DNA of 64,000 bases from Lacinutrix venerupis (GCF_003663945.1 NZ_RCCH01000001.1:310001-374000); one strand, 5' to 3'; positions 36,346 through 45,810 are shown, counted from the stretch's first letter. Notes: generated by a model from the letters alone, not told the origin. Program-made: numbers and translations.

Positions 36346-36864
36346 ATGAAACAAAAAACACTACTATCGATTATTTTATTTAACCTTTTAGCTTTTACCG
36401 CTTTTGCACAAACAAATTTAAAAGTTGGTTATGCCGATGTTGAATATATTTTAAGCGAAATGCCTGAAACTGTTAAAGCACAAGCAGAATTAGATGATGT
36501 AATGCAAAAACTTACTAAAACAAGAGATTCTATTGTTGAAGATTACAATGCTAAGCTTGAAGACTACAAAAAGAATGCAAATACTTTTGTTGAAAACGTT
36601 AAAAAAGAAAAGGAAACAGATTTAATGCGTATTCAAAACGGAATTCAAGATTTTGATACAGATATTCAAAAAGCTGTAAATTATAAAAAAGGATTACTTT
36701 TAAAACCTATTTATGCAAGAATTGGAGAATTAATTGCTGTGGTAGCTAAAGCACAAAACTTTACACATATTATAAATTCTCAAATAGACGGAACTAGTGT
36801 TTTATTATATGCCGAAAAAACTACAGATATTAGTGACCTAGTTATTGCCGAGGCTAAAAAATAA
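36346..36864 (+). CDS. OmpH/Skp-family periplasmic chaperone
   Basis: 172 residues with a signal peptide (about 1-21, SIILFNLLAFTAFAQ). The mature protein opens with LKVGYADVEYILSEMPE, the first beta strand of Skp. A long charged helical hairpin follows (about 50-110, rich in Lys, Asp and Glu), and it ends with the strand FTHIINSQIDGTSVLLYAE that closes the trimer core. Skp-like proteins carry unfolded outer-membrane proteins across the periplasm. Start choice is clear from the signal peptide. Confidence 0.9.
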   Translation: MKQKTLLSIILFNLLAFTAFAQTNLKVGYADVEYILSEMPETVKAQAELDDVMQKLTKTRDSIVEDYNAKLEDYKKNANTFVENVKKEKETDLMRIQNGIQDFDTDIQKAVNYKKGLLLKPIYARIGELIAVVAKAQNFTHIINSQIDGTSVLLYAEKTTDISDLVIAEAKK

Positions 36865-36876
36865 CATCTAATTATT

Positions 36877-36920
36877 ATAAACTAAAAAACACACCATAAA
36901 TGGTGTGTTTTTTAGTTTAT
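36877..36920. terminator. Bidirectional terminator (20-pair stem)
   Basis: A 20-base arm from 36877 pairs perfectly with 36901-36920 around a four-base TAAA loop, and its A/T runs serve both strands. It lies between convergent Skp and bshA, and the bshA stop codon is inside the right arm. Confidence 0.93.
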
Positions 36921-38062
36921 AGCTTTTGTGTAAGCAAACATGTTTTTAAAGTTTTTTCGTATACCTTCTCGTATTGCGGTACAATATTTTGAATGTCGAA
37001 TTTTTTAGCTTGAGCTTTAGCATTCTTTTTAAATTGAGCTAAAAGCTTATCGTCTTTTAAAAGTTTAATAGCATTTTTACTCATTTCTTCTATAGCTCCT
37101 ACATTACTTAAATATCCTGAAAAACCTTCGGTATTTACCTCTGGTATTCCTCCTGTATTACTAGAAACAATAGGTACACCAGAAGCCATAGCTTCTAAAG
37201 CTGATAGACCAAAACTTTCTGTTTCACTAGGTAAAAGAAATAAATCGCTAAAGCATAAAATTCTATCTATTTCGTTACTATTTCCAAAGAAAACAACCTT
37301 ATCACTAATTCCTAATTTTCTACATAATCTTTCTGCAGGTTCTCTTTCTGGACCTTCTCCAACCATCATTAATTTTGCAGGTAATTTTTTTTGAATATTA
37401 TTAAAAATGTTAATAATATCTGGAATGCGTTTAACTTCTCTAAAATTACTAATGTGTGTAATTATTTTCTCGTTATCGCTTGCCATCATAGCGCGTTGGC
37501 AATCTGTATAATCGTGCTTAAACTTCTTTAAATCGATAAAGTTAGTAACAACATCTATTTCTTGTTTAATATCAAATAATCTTAAAGTATCATCTTTTAA
37601 ACTTTGAGACACTGCAGTAACAGCATCAGATTTATTAATGCTAAATGTAACAGCTGGTTTATAAAAAGGATGATTACCTACTAATGTAATATCTGTACCG
37701 TGAAGCGTTGTTACAATTGGCACATAAATATCTTCTTCTCTTAACATTTTTTGAGCCATATATGCCGCATAAGCATGAGGAATGGCATAGTGAACATGTA
37801 AAATTTCAATACCATGAAGTTTAACCATATCTACTAATTTACTAGATAAAGCTAACTCGTATGGTTGATAATGAAATAATGGGTATTCTGGAACATTAAC
37901 TTCATGATAATGAATATTATTACCCAAAAGCTCTAACCTAACAGGCTGATTATAGGTTATAAAATGAATTGTGTGCCCGCGTTTAGAAAGTTCTAAACCT
38001 AATTCTGTAGCTACTACTCCACTTCCTCCAAATGTTGGATAACATACAATACCTATTTTCAT
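36917..38062 (-). CDS. bshA: N-acetyl-alpha-D-glucosaminyl L-malate synthase BshA
   Basis: GT4 glycosyltransferase that joins UDP-GlcNAc to L-malate, the first step of bacillithiol synthesis. The 381 residues show the N-terminal acceptor loop KIGIVCYPTFGGSGVVATELG, EILHVHYAIPHAYAAYMA, VTTLHGTDITLVGNHP, and the donor-site ETESFGLSALEAMASGVPIVSSNTGG split over the C-terminal half with the ExxxxxxxE motif. Bacillithiol is the usual low-molecular-weight thiol of this phylum, which bears on how the GshB-like ligases elsewhere in the window are read. Confidence 0.96.
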   Translation of the reverse strand: MKIGIVCYPTFGGSGVVATELGLELSKRGHTIHFITYNQPVRLELLGNNIHYHEVNVPEYPLFHYQPYELALSSKLVDMVKLHGIEILHVHYAIPHAYAAYMAQKMLREEDIYVPIVTTLHGTDITLVGNHPFYKPAVTFSINKSDAVTAVSQSLKDDTLRLFDIKQEIDVVTNFIDLKKFKHDYTDCQRAMMASDNEKIITHISNFREVKRIPDIINIFNNIQKKLPAKLMMVGEGPEREPAERLCRKLGISDKVVFFGNSNEIDRILCFSDLFLLPSETESFGLSALEAMASGVPIVSSNTGGIPEVNTEGFSGYLSNVGAIEEMSKNAIKLLKDDKLLAQFKKNAKAQAKKFDIQNIVPQYEKVYEKTLKTCLLTQKL

Positions 38063-38213
38063 GTTTTAGTTTTATATATCTAAAGTTTTAAGTGCCTTAC
38101 TTAACCTTAAAACAGAATAATTTTATTTCTATTAATTTATTAGTTGTAAAAAAAACAAATACTTACATCTTAATTTTTCCAAATACTTTTAAGAATAGCT
38201 AAAATCTAAATAG

Positions 38214-41177
38214 TTATTTTATAATTGCCTTATAAATACCTTCTTGAATATTTGTTCTAATATTTTCTCTTAGTAGCATATTTTTTCCTTTAGATGTTGG
38301 ATAAGTTCTGTTAGCCATAAAAACATAAACCAATTCCTCTTCTGGATCTGCCCAAGTGTAAGTTCCTGTAAATCCTGAATGCCCAAAACTAGTCATAGAA
38401 ACACAACCACAGGTTGGTCCAGACTCTCCAAGTTGTGGTTTATCGAAACCAATACCTCTTCTCACATTTTTACTACAATAATGGCAAGTATTAAACTTAT
38501 CTAATGTTTCTGGTTTTAAATACCTAACACCTCCATAATACCCTTTTTGTAAATACATTTGCATAATTTTAGCAATGTCGTTAGCATTACTAAATACACC
38601 AGCATGTCCACCTACACCATCTTGCATTGCTGCTCCCATGTCGTGCACATAACCTTGTACTTTTTGAAAACGGTAGTAATCGTCTTCTTCAGATGGCGTA
38701 ATACGTGTATTACTAATTGTTTTATATGGGTTGTAAATTGTATTGTTTGCACCTAAAGACTTATAAAAATGGTCTTGAACTAATTCATTTAAAGGTTTAT
38801 TATAATGCTTTTCTATATATTGTTTTAAAATATAATACGGTAAATCGCTATAGCGGTAACGCAATCGTGATAACAAGTCTGTTTCTTTAATTATTTTTGG
38901 TATAGAGTCTTTATAATCTTCACGCATATAAAGATTATTTGCAACTTTAACATTAAATTTTCCTGTTGGAGATTTTCTATAATATTTTGTAGATGGTTGT
39001 TTGGTAACCGTATCTAAAGTTTTAAAATAGAAAGGAATCCAAGGTTTTAATTGTGCATAATGCGATAACATTTTTTTAAATGTTATATCCTTTTTATTGG
39101 AATTTTTATAATATGGAATTGCTTCTGAAAGTTTAGTATCTAAAGAAACAATACCTTGCTCTTCCATCTCCATAAATAGTGGTAAAGTAGCCACAATTTT
39201 TGTTAAGGAAGCAACATCGTAAAGATCATCTTCTCTTACTTTTTGAGCAGTATTACTATAAGTATGTTTCCCGAAGTTTTTATTATAAACTACTTTTCCT
39301 TTTCTAGCAACAATTAATTGAATTCCTGGTGTCATTCCTCCATTTATTGCATGATTAGCTATAGAGTCTATTTTTTTTAAACGATAAGAACTTAACCCAA
39401 CACGTTCTGGAATACTATACCCTAAACGTTCTAATGAATTTGTTTGTACACCATCTCCAACATTAAAATAAGGGCCAGCAGAAACAGGTAAGTTTCCTTT
39501 GGCGGCAAGTGCTCCAAATATAATTTCGGCAGAGGTTTCTTGAGCTATTTCACTATTTTGGTAGCTTACAACAACACTTTCGATATTTGTAACAGTTTGT
39601 AAATCTAGTAGAGCATATGGTTTTGCAAAAACATCTAAAATAACAGTATTAGTTCGAGCTATCTCGTATAACCATGTTAACTCTTTATCTGTAAACTTAT
39701 AAGATTTCCATGGATTATCGTTAGATTTATGAAAACCAACTATAACTGTATTATAATTTTGAAGCTTTGCTATTAAATCACTTAATTTATCTGCTTTAAC
39801 TTCATGAACTTGGGAGTATCGTTTTAAGGTTTTTAAAAAAGTTTCACCACCAGCATCTCCCAATTCTACATAAGCTATTTTTTTAGTTTCTAAATGCCTT
39901 AATGGTAATAAATTTGATGAATCGCGAGCAATTGTTATGGCTGCTTCCATTAGTTTTTCATATAGAATATCATCGTATAAACGATTTAAATCTTTATCAA
40001 GATTGTAAGTTGAAATAGGTTTATAATTATTTAAACCTACTTTATATTTTGCTTGCAATACTTTTTTTACTGAAAGCGCTAATCGTTCTTCTGAAAATAA
40101 ATTTTTATTAAAAGCTTTTTCTAATTTTGCTATTCCAGACTCTGGATTTTCCGACATTAACATAACATCGTTTCCTGCTAAAAAAGCTGCTAAATCAATA
40201 TTACCAACTGTATCTGTTGCGCCTTCTGTAACACCATCAAGACCTTCAAATTTATAGTCTGCAGCACCTTTCATGGTTAAGGCATCTGTAAAAATAAGTC
40301 CTTTAAATCCTAGTTTTTCTTTTAAAATAGATGTTACAATATTTTTAGATATTGAAGAAGGATAGCCTGGTCGTGGATCTAAACTTGGAATATTTAAATG
40401 CGCAACCATTACACTAGATAATCCATCTTTAATTAACCTTTTATATGGGTATAACTCTATTGAATCTATACGTTTTGCATCGAAAGCTACTGTTGGCAAA
40501 GTTAAATGAGAATCGTCTTCTGTATCACCATGTCCAGGAAAATGTTTAGCATTTGCTAAAACTCCTGCACTTTGCATTCCTTTCATAAATGCAGCTGCTT
40601 TTTCTGTAACATTATCTCTATCTTCACCAAAAGAACGGTTTCCAATAATTGGATTATTTGGGTTTGTATTAATATCTACTACAGGAGCAAAATTAAAATG
40701 CACACCTAATCGCTTACAATGTTCTCCTAATTGTCTTCCTGTTTGTTCTATTAAAAATTTATCTTTTATTGCACCAAGCGTCATATTCCATGGAAAAGAA
40801 TAAGTAGAATCTAAACGCATGCTTAATCCCCATTCTGCATCCATTCCAATAAGCAATGGTGTTTTTGATGCAGCTTGTAACTCGTTATTTAATTTTGCTT
40901 GACGATAAGGACCTCCTTTTGAGTAAATTATACCACCAATTTTATTTTCTTTAATTAGGTTAAGTACTTTAGTTTTCTCTGCGTCTGTTTGACTAGAAAA
41001 AACTTGCACCATATAAAGTTGTCCTATTTTCTCTTTTAATGTTAAAGCATTATAAACACTATCTACCCATTTTGTTTGGCTCTCAACATCTTTTGCCAAC
41101 AAAGGATTATTAGTATCTTGAGCATATATGTTAGAAGTTATAAGAAGTAAAGTAAATAAAAAAAGTAATCTGTGCAT
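38214..41177 (-). CDS. Exported GH3 beta-N-acetylhexosaminidase fused to a beta-lactamase-like serine hydrolase
   Basis: 987 residues with a signal peptide (about 1-19). The N-terminal GH3 domain (about 30-370) has ANAKHFPGHGDTEDDSHLTL, the NagZ-type His-Asp dyad, and the Asp nucleophile region GLIFTDALTMKGA. A GH3 C-terminal domain follows to about 590. The C-terminal beta-lactamase/PBP-like domain (about 600-987) has SLTK (SxxK) near residue 660, YSD, and HSG in FGHSGFTGTY. Together these suggest peptidoglycan recycling or remodelling in the periplasm: sugar cleavage plus a peptide-side hydrolase. The fusion is known in Bacteroidota. Confidence 0.9.
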   Translation of the reverse strand: MHRLLFLFTLLLITSNIYAQDTNNPLLAKDVESQTKWVDSVYNALTLKEKIGQLYMVQVFSSQTDAEKTKVLNLIKENKIGGIIYSKGGPYRQAKLNNELQAASKTPLLIGMDAEWGLSMRLDSTYSFPWNMTLGAIKDKFLIEQTGRQLGEHCKRLGVHFNFAPVVDINTNPNNPIIGNRSFGEDRDNVTEKAAAFMKGMQSAGVLANAKHFPGHGDTEDDSHLTLPTVAFDAKRIDSIELYPYKRLIKDGLSSVMVAHLNIPSLDPRPGYPSSISKNIVTSILKEKLGFKGLIFTDALTMKGAADYKFEGLDGVTEGATDTVGNIDLAAFLAGNDVMLMSENPESGIAKLEKAFNKNLFSEERLALSVKKVLQAKYKVGLNNYKPISTYNLDKDLNRLYDDILYEKLMEAAITIARDSSNLLPLRHLETKKIAYVELGDAGGETFLKTLKRYSQVHEVKADKLSDLIAKLQNYNTVIVGFHKSNDNPWKSYKFTDKELTWLYEIARTNTVILDVFAKPYALLDLQTVTNIESVVVSYQNSEIAQETSAEIIFGALAAKGNLPVSAGPYFNVGDGVQTNSLERLGYSIPERVGLSSYRLKKIDSIANHAINGGMTPGIQLIVARKGKVVYNKNFGKHTYSNTAQKVREDDLYDVASLTKIVATLPLFMEMEEQGIVSLDTKLSEAIPYYKNSNKKDITFKKMLSHYAQLKPWIPFYFKTLDTVTKQPSTKYYRKSPTGKFNVKVANNLYMREDYKDSIPKIIKETDLLSRLRYRYSDLPYYILKQYIEKHYNKPLNELVQDHFYKSLGANNTIYNPYKTISNTRITPSEEDDYYRFQKVQGYVHDMGAAMQDGVGGHAGVFSNANDIAKIMQMYLQKGYYGGVRYLKPETLDKFNTCHYCSKNVRRGIGFDKPQLGESGPTCGCVSMTSFGHSGFTGTYTWADPEEELVYVFMANRTYPTSKGKNMLLRENIRTNIQEGIYKAIIK

Positions 41178-41308
41178 AAAAAAAATATCTATTTGAGTTG
41201 CTATAATATTATAGAACTAAAAATTATGCCAAGTTATTATTTTTAGAACTCTTATTAAAGATTTTAATATATAATTATGAAGAAATATTGAGCTAGTAAT
41301 TTACTGTA

Positions 41309-42532
41309 TTATTTTAATAAATCTATATGCTTATCATGATAACCCAATAAATATAAAACACCGTCTAAGCCGATACTAGAAATAGAGCTTTGTGCATTAT
41401 CTTTAACCTTAGGTTTTGCATGAAAAGCTATACCTAAACCAGCCAAATTTAACATTGCCAAATCGTTAGCTCCATCGCCAACAGCAATGGTTTGATTTAT
41501 ATTTAAACCTTCTTTATCTGCTATTTCTTGTAAATATTCTGCTTTTTTATTGCCATCTACAATATCTCCAAGATAGTTACCGGTTAGTTCTCCATTTTTT
41601 ATTTCTAGCTGATTTGCATAAACATAATCAATACCTAATTCTTTTTGAAGGTAATGACCAAAATAGGTAAAGCCACCAGAGAGAATTGCTGTTTTAAAAC
41701 CATAGCTTTTTAAAGCATCTATTAATCGTCTTGCTCCTTTAGTAATTGGCAAATTTATTGCGACATCTTGTAATACATCTTCTTTTAAGCCTTTTAAAAG
41801 TTTCATTCGCTTTTTAAAACTTTCGTTAAAGTCTATTTCTCCTTGCATTGCAGATTCTGTAATAGCCTTCACTTCTGCTCCAACATCAGCTAATTCTGCA
41901 AGTTCATCTATTACTTCGGTTTGAATTAATGTAGAATCCATATCAAAACATACTAAACGTCTATTTCGTCTATATATGTTATCTTCTTGAAATGCTATAT
42001 CGAAGTCAAGCTGTTTAGAAATTTTCATAAATTTTTCTGTAAGCTCTTCTTTGTTATCTATTTTACCACGAATTGAAAATTCTATTGATGCTCTTGGATA
42101 TTCTTCTGTTTTAATTAAAGACATTCTACCTGTTAAACGCTTAATTGCATCTATATTTAAGTTTTTTTCTGCAAGTATTTGTGTAACCTTAGAAATTTGT
42201 TCTGCAGATAGTCTATCTCCTAAAATTGTAATAATGTAACGGTCTTTACCTTGAAGTGTTACCCATTTCTCGTAATTTTCTAAAGTAATAGGTGTAAATT
42301 TTGCTTGAATATCTAACTCGTAAGCTTTAAATAACAAATCTTTTAAAACTGGCGAAGAACTAATACCTGGTTCTATTTCAAATAATATTCCTAAAGATAA
42401 AGTATCGTGAATATTAGCTTGGCCTATATCTAAAACTTTGGCTCCCGATGCTGCTAAAACTGATGTTAAACTTGCTGTTAATCCTGGTTTATCTTGACCA
42501 GAAATATTTAAAAGGAAGATTTCGTTTTTCAT
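41309..42532 (-). CDS. serB: Phosphoserine phosphatase SerB with N-terminal ACT domains
   Basis: Last step of serine synthesis. Residues about 1-180 form two ACT-like regulatory domains (LLNISGQDKPGLTASL, IITILGDRLSAEQISKV). Residues about 190-407 are the HAD phosphatase: CFDMDSTLIQTEVIDELAE with nucleophile and acid Asp, ILSGGFTYFG with the motif II Ser, a Lys in GNKKAEYLQE, and VGDGANDLAML. This two-ACT layout suggests serine feedback. It follows the upstream gene after 26 bases. The family is certain. Confidence 0.96.
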   Translation of the reverse strand: MKNEIFLLNISGQDKPGLTASLTSVLAASGAKVLDIGQANIHDTLSLGILFEIEPGISSSPVLKDLLFKAYELDIQAKFTPITLENYEKWVTLQGKDRYIITILGDRLSAEQISKVTQILAEKNLNIDAIKRLTGRMSLIKTEEYPRASIEFSIRGKIDNKEELTEKFMKISKQLDFDIAFQEDNIYRRNRRLVCFDMDSTLIQTEVIDELAELADVGAEVKAITESAMQGEIDFNESFKKRMKLLKGLKEDVLQDVAINLPITKGARRLIDALKSYGFKTAILSGGFTYFGHYLQKELGIDYVYANQLEIKNGELTGNYLGDIVDGNKKAEYLQEIADKEGLNINQTIAVGDGANDLAMLNLAGLGIAFHAKPKVKDNAQSSISSIGLDGVLYLLGYHDKHIDLLK

Positions 42533-42558
42533 GGTAAACTTTAAAGAGTATGTATAGC

Positions 42559-43044
42559 TTAATTTAAAAACCTGTTATGCCAACTTTCGCTTGCTGGAAC
42601 TTCCCAATTTTCGTTTAACTCGGCTATATTTGTTACTAAATTATTAAATACAATAGTGTTTTTAGACACAGCTTTTTGTTTTGCCATAGTTCTAAAATCC
42701 GTTAATGTTTTATAGGCTACAAACTCGCCTTGTTTGTAAGAAACATTCATTTTATCCATTAAATCTACATTATATTCTTTTTCTAATTGTTGAATAAAAT
42801 GTACTGAGGCGTCAATACTACAACCTGTAGCTGCTTGAGAGTCTTGGTCTATAGCAATAATTATAAAACGTTTGTACCTAATATCGAAACCTGCGTTTAA
42901 ATCGCTTCCATGTGCGGTCCAGTTTATAATAAAAGTATTTAGTTTTTCTTTTATTTCTTCCAACTCGATTTCAGAGAATGAACGATTGGCTTGGTATATC
43001 CAGATTCTTGAATGATCTGGTAGTGTATTAAATTCTACTAACAT
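42559..43044 (-). CDS. Conserved protein of unknown function (often labelled ABC transporter ATPase)
   Basis: 161 residues, soluble. Recognisable segments are LPDHSRIWIYQANRSFSE at the N terminus, INWTAHGSDLNAGFDIRY, and ATGCSIDASVHFIQQLEKEY. From memory, Bacteroidota databases call this family 'ABC transporter ATPase', but I see no Walker A or B motif and it is too short for one. A Cys in ATGCSID is the most conserved-looking position. It is inside the run serB-43044-TM-CCG protein with spacers of 26 and nine bases, so it is co-transcribed with redox and envelope genes. Confidence 0.75.
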   Translation of the reverse strand: MLVEFNTLPDHSRIWIYQANRSFSEIELEEIKEKLNTFIINWTAHGSDLNAGFDIRYKRFIIIAIDQDSQAATGCSIDASVHFIQQLEKEYNVDLMDKMNVSYKQGEFVAYKTLTDFRTMAKQKAVSKNTIVFNNLVTNIAELNENWEVPASESWHNRFLN

Positions 43045-43053
43045 TTTAAATTT

Positions 43054-43248
43054 TTACTTTTTCTTATTTGTATATCTTAATGCAATACCCATAAATAAAC
43101 CAAAAAATACAAAATGGAAAATAAATTTTAATAATGAAAATGGTTCATTTGTATAATAATCAAAACCAGCCATAACTAAAGAATATATTAAACCAGAAAA
43201 GACTCCTATTAATATTCTTTTTTTTATGCTCAATTTCTCTATATCCAT
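43054..43248 (-). CDS. Small two-helix membrane protein (64 aa)
   Basis: Two hydrophobic segments (about 12-28, ILIGVFSGLIYSLVMAG, and 40-58, FIFHFVFFGLFMGIALRY) separated by a short YYTNEPFS loop, with basic ends (KKR and NKKK). No family is recognised. It is packed five bases after the CCG-domain gene and nine bases before the next gene, so it is probably translated as part of that transcript. Confidence 0.6.
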   Translation of the reverse strand: MDIEKLSIKKRILIGVFSGLIYSLVMAGFDYYTNEPFSLLKFIFHFVFFGLFMGIALRYTNKKK

Positions 43249-43253
43249 ACTTT

Positions 43254-44045
43254 TTATAAGCCTTGAGAACTAGCAATTAATTCTGCAACATCCATTACTT
43301 TAATTTCGTTTTCTTTTTCTTTTACTTTTACGCCATCACTCATCATAGTCATGCAATATGGGCAACCTGTTGCTATAATTTCTGGATTAGTTTTTAAGGC
43401 ATCTTCTGTACGTAATTCGTTAATGTCTTTATCACCTTTTTCTGGCTCTTTAAACATTTGTGCTCCTCCTGCTCCACAACATAATGCCGTAGATTTACTG
43501 CGTTTCATTTCTAACAGTGTTGCATTTAAAGTATTTAACACATCTCTTGGTGCATTATACTCTGAATTTGCGCGGCCTAAATAACACGGGTCGTGAAAAG
43601 TTATTCGCTTTCCATTATAATCGCTATTTTTTATATCTAATTTTCCCGATGTTATTAACTCTTTTATAAATTGTGTATGGTGTAACACTTCGTAATTACC
43701 ACCTAGTCCTGGATATTCATTTTTTAAACAATTAAAAGAATGAGGATCGCAAGTTACTATACGTTTTATATTATAGGCATTTAACACTTCTATATTCATT
43801 ACGGCTTGCATTTGAAACAAGAATTCGTTTCCAGCTCTTTTTGCAAGATCTCCAGTAGCACTTTCTTCTGTTCCTAATACAGCAAAATTAACATTAGCTT
43901 TATTTAAAATTTTTACAAAGGCCTTTGTTATTTTCTTTGCTCTATCGTCGTAACTTCCTGCAGATCCTACCCAAAATAAAATATCTGGTTCTTTTCCTTC
44001 TGCCATTAGTTCTGCCATTGTTGGCACTGTTAATTGTTCGCTCAT
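43254..44045 (-). CDS. CCG-domain (Fe-S)-binding oxidoreductase subunit
   Basis: 263 residues with two CCG (DUF3400/HdrB-type) repeats that bind Fe-S or redox cofactors: FLFQMQAV leading to RIVTCDPHSFNCLKNEYP, TFHDPCYLGRANSEYNAPRDVL, ALCCGAGGAQMFKEPEKG and ATGCPYCMTMM. Such proteins are electron-transfer partners like HdrB, LldE or GlpC subunits. The membrane 4Fe-4S gene two positions upstream is its natural partner. The electron donor and acceptor cannot be read from sequence. Confidence 0.88.
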   Translation of the reverse strand: MSEQLTVPTMAELMAEGKEPDILFWVGSAGSYDDRAKKITKAFVKILNKANVNFAVLGTEESATGDLAKRAGNEFLFQMQAVMNIEVLNAYNIKRIVTCDPHSFNCLKNEYPGLGGNYEVLHHTQFIKELITSGKLDIKNSDYNGKRITFHDPCYLGRANSEYNAPRDVLNTLNATLLEMKRSKSTALCCGAGGAQMFKEPEKGDKDINELRTEDALKTNPEIIATGCPYCMTMMSDGVKVKEKENEIKVMDVAELIASSQGL

Positions 44046-44062
44046 AATTTAATATTGAGTTA

Positions 44063-44395
44063 TTACTTGTCTTCGTTTATACTTGCAAAATCTGTTTTTG
44101 CAATTCTAATATAGACTGCTAATTTTTTAACACCGTCTTCTAATTTATTTTTTGGATCATGCTTTTCGTTTTCTGTTCTTCTTACTGCATCTTCTCCTAA
44201 TAATTTTAATTGCTTTTTAGAGCAGTAATCGCAAAACACTTTTTTAAGCTTTATATCTACTGGCTTTCCTGCTGTAAATTTTATTTCTGTGTATGCTTTT
44301 ATTTGTAAAGAATCTTTTCTGTAATCTTGTGCAAAGGATTTAAAACTACATATAAAAAGCACGATAATAATTGTGTATTTATATTTGTTTCTCAT
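44063..44395 (-). CDS. Small exported protein with paired Cys motif
   Basis: 110 residues. A signal peptide (about 1-22, YTIIIVLFICSFKSFAQ) precedes a mature domain with KKVFCDYCSKKQLKLLGE, a CxxC pair, and VKKLAVYIRIAKTDFASI. No family is recognised. The CxxC could bind metal or heme or be redox-active. It lies between the two Fe-S oxidoreductase genes (87 and 17-base spacers), which makes a supporting periplasmic role plausible but unproven. Confidence 0.65.
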   Translation of the reverse strand: MRNKYKYTIIIVLFICSFKSFAQDYRKDSLQIKAYTEIKFTAGKPVDIKLKKVFCDYCSKKQLKLLGEDAVRRTENEKHDPKNKLEDGVKKLAVYIRIAKTDFASINEDK

Positions 44396-44482
44396 CTTAT
44401 TCTTTTATTTTTTACAGTAATATATCTTTATAAATTAGGCGTGTATGCAAAGCTCTTAAAAGCGCTAAACATTATAAATAAA

Positions 44483-45796
44483 TTATTCGTTTTTCCAGTT
44501 TAATCTATCTTGCTGGTTGTATGGCCATGGAGCTCCGTTATTTTCTATATTAGTCATCATACTATTTAACTCCATAGGTGCAGCACTTTGTTCCATAACA
44601 AGATAATTACGCATTTCCATAATAATATTTAATGGATCGATACTAATTGGACAGGCTTCTACACAGGCGTTACAACTTGTACATGCCCAAAGTTCTTCTG
44701 GTGTAATATAATCGTTTAACAATTGTTTTCCATCGTCTACAAATGTTCCTTTATTGGCATCTATATTTTTACCTACTTCTTCTAGACGGTCTCTGGTGTC
44801 CATCATTATTTTTCGAGGTGATAGTTTTTTTCCTGTTAAATTTGCTGGACATTCACTTGTACAACGTCCACACTCTGTACAAGAATAGGCGTTTAATAAG
44901 TTTAACCAACTTAAATCTTGAACATCACTTGCTCCAAATTTTTCTGGTGTTTCATCTGCATCAGATTCTGGCGGTGCAGCGTATGGATCTGCGTCTGGAT
45001 CCATCATTAATTTTACTTCTTTGGTAACAGCTTCGTTATTTGGAAACTGTCCTTTCGGTGTTAATTTTGCATAATATGTATTAGGAAATGCTAATAATAT
45101 GTGTAAATGCTTAGAAAAATAAAGGTAATTTAAGAATACTAATATACCTATTATGTGTAGCCACCAAGCGCTTCTTTCTATTATATTAAGTGTTTCTGGG
45201 TTATCTCCAAATATTGGAGATATAAATTGACTAATTACATTGCCTCCAGTTCCTGCGTTTTGAAATGCTAGATCTGTAGCATTCATTACTAAAAACAGAG
45301 TCATTAAAACCATTTCAAAATATAGAATAATATTTCCATCATTTTTTGGCCAACCTTTCATTTCGGCATTAAAAAAACGTTTTATTTTAATTATGTTTCT
45401 TCTAATCCAAAATACAGTAACTGCTACAAATACTAATGCAGCAAGAATTTCGAAAGCGCCAATTAAAAAACCGTAAAGTGATTTTGGCAATACACTTAAA
45501 CCTATTCTGTGTGTACCAAAAAGACCATCTATAATAATTTCTAAAACTTCTATATTAATGATTATAAAACCAACATATACAATAATATGAAAGAATCCTG
45601 ATACTGGACGCTTTACCATTTTGCTTTGTCCAAGCGCAATCATTGCCATGTTTTTCCATCGCTGTGATTTGTTATCGCTTATATCTTTTGCTTTTCCTAG
45701 TTTTATATTTCGGAATAGTTTTTTTACATTTTTTACAAAGTAACCAATGCCTACAACAAGTATAATGGCAAATATTATGTTTGGTAAGTAATTCAT
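44483..45796 (-). CDS. Membrane-bound 4Fe-4S dicluster protein (HdrD/NarI-like)
   Basis: 437 residues. The N-terminal half has about five membrane helices (near 4-22, 68-90, 105-130, 155-172, 215-235) in the style of nitrate-reductase gamma-type cytochromes. A cytoplasmic ferredoxin domain follows with two cluster motifs, CTECGRCTSECPANL near 310 and CTSCNACVEACPISIDP near 370. With the CCG protein downstream it forms a likely quinone-linked electron-transfer module. Such pairs are widespread in Bacteroidota without assigned substrates. Confidence 0.88.
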   Translation of the reverse strand: MNYLPNIIFAIILVVGIGYFVKNVKKLFRNIKLGKAKDISDNKSQRWKNMAMIALGQSKMVKRPVSGFFHIIVYVGFIIINIEVLEIIIDGLFGTHRIGLSVLPKSLYGFLIGAFEILAALVFVAVTVFWIRRNIIKIKRFFNAEMKGWPKNDGNIILYFEMVLMTLFLVMNATDLAFQNAGTGGNVISQFISPIFGDNPETLNIIERSAWWLHIIGILVFLNYLYFSKHLHILLAFPNTYYAKLTPKGQFPNNEAVTKEVKLMMDPDADPYAAPPESDADETPEKFGASDVQDLSWLNLLNAYSCTECGRCTSECPANLTGKKLSPRKIMMDTRDRLEEVGKNIDANKGTFVDDGKQLLNDYITPEELWACTSCNACVEACPISIDPLNIIMEMRNYLVMEQSAAPMELNSMMTNIENNGAPWPYNQQDRLNWKNE

Positions 45797-45810
45797 TATT
45801 AGTAGTTAGT

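Noticed and set aside
42533-42558. Serine leader peptide or riboswitch before serB
   Set aside because: The gap is only 26 bases and serB is inside an operon, so there is no room for a structured leader.
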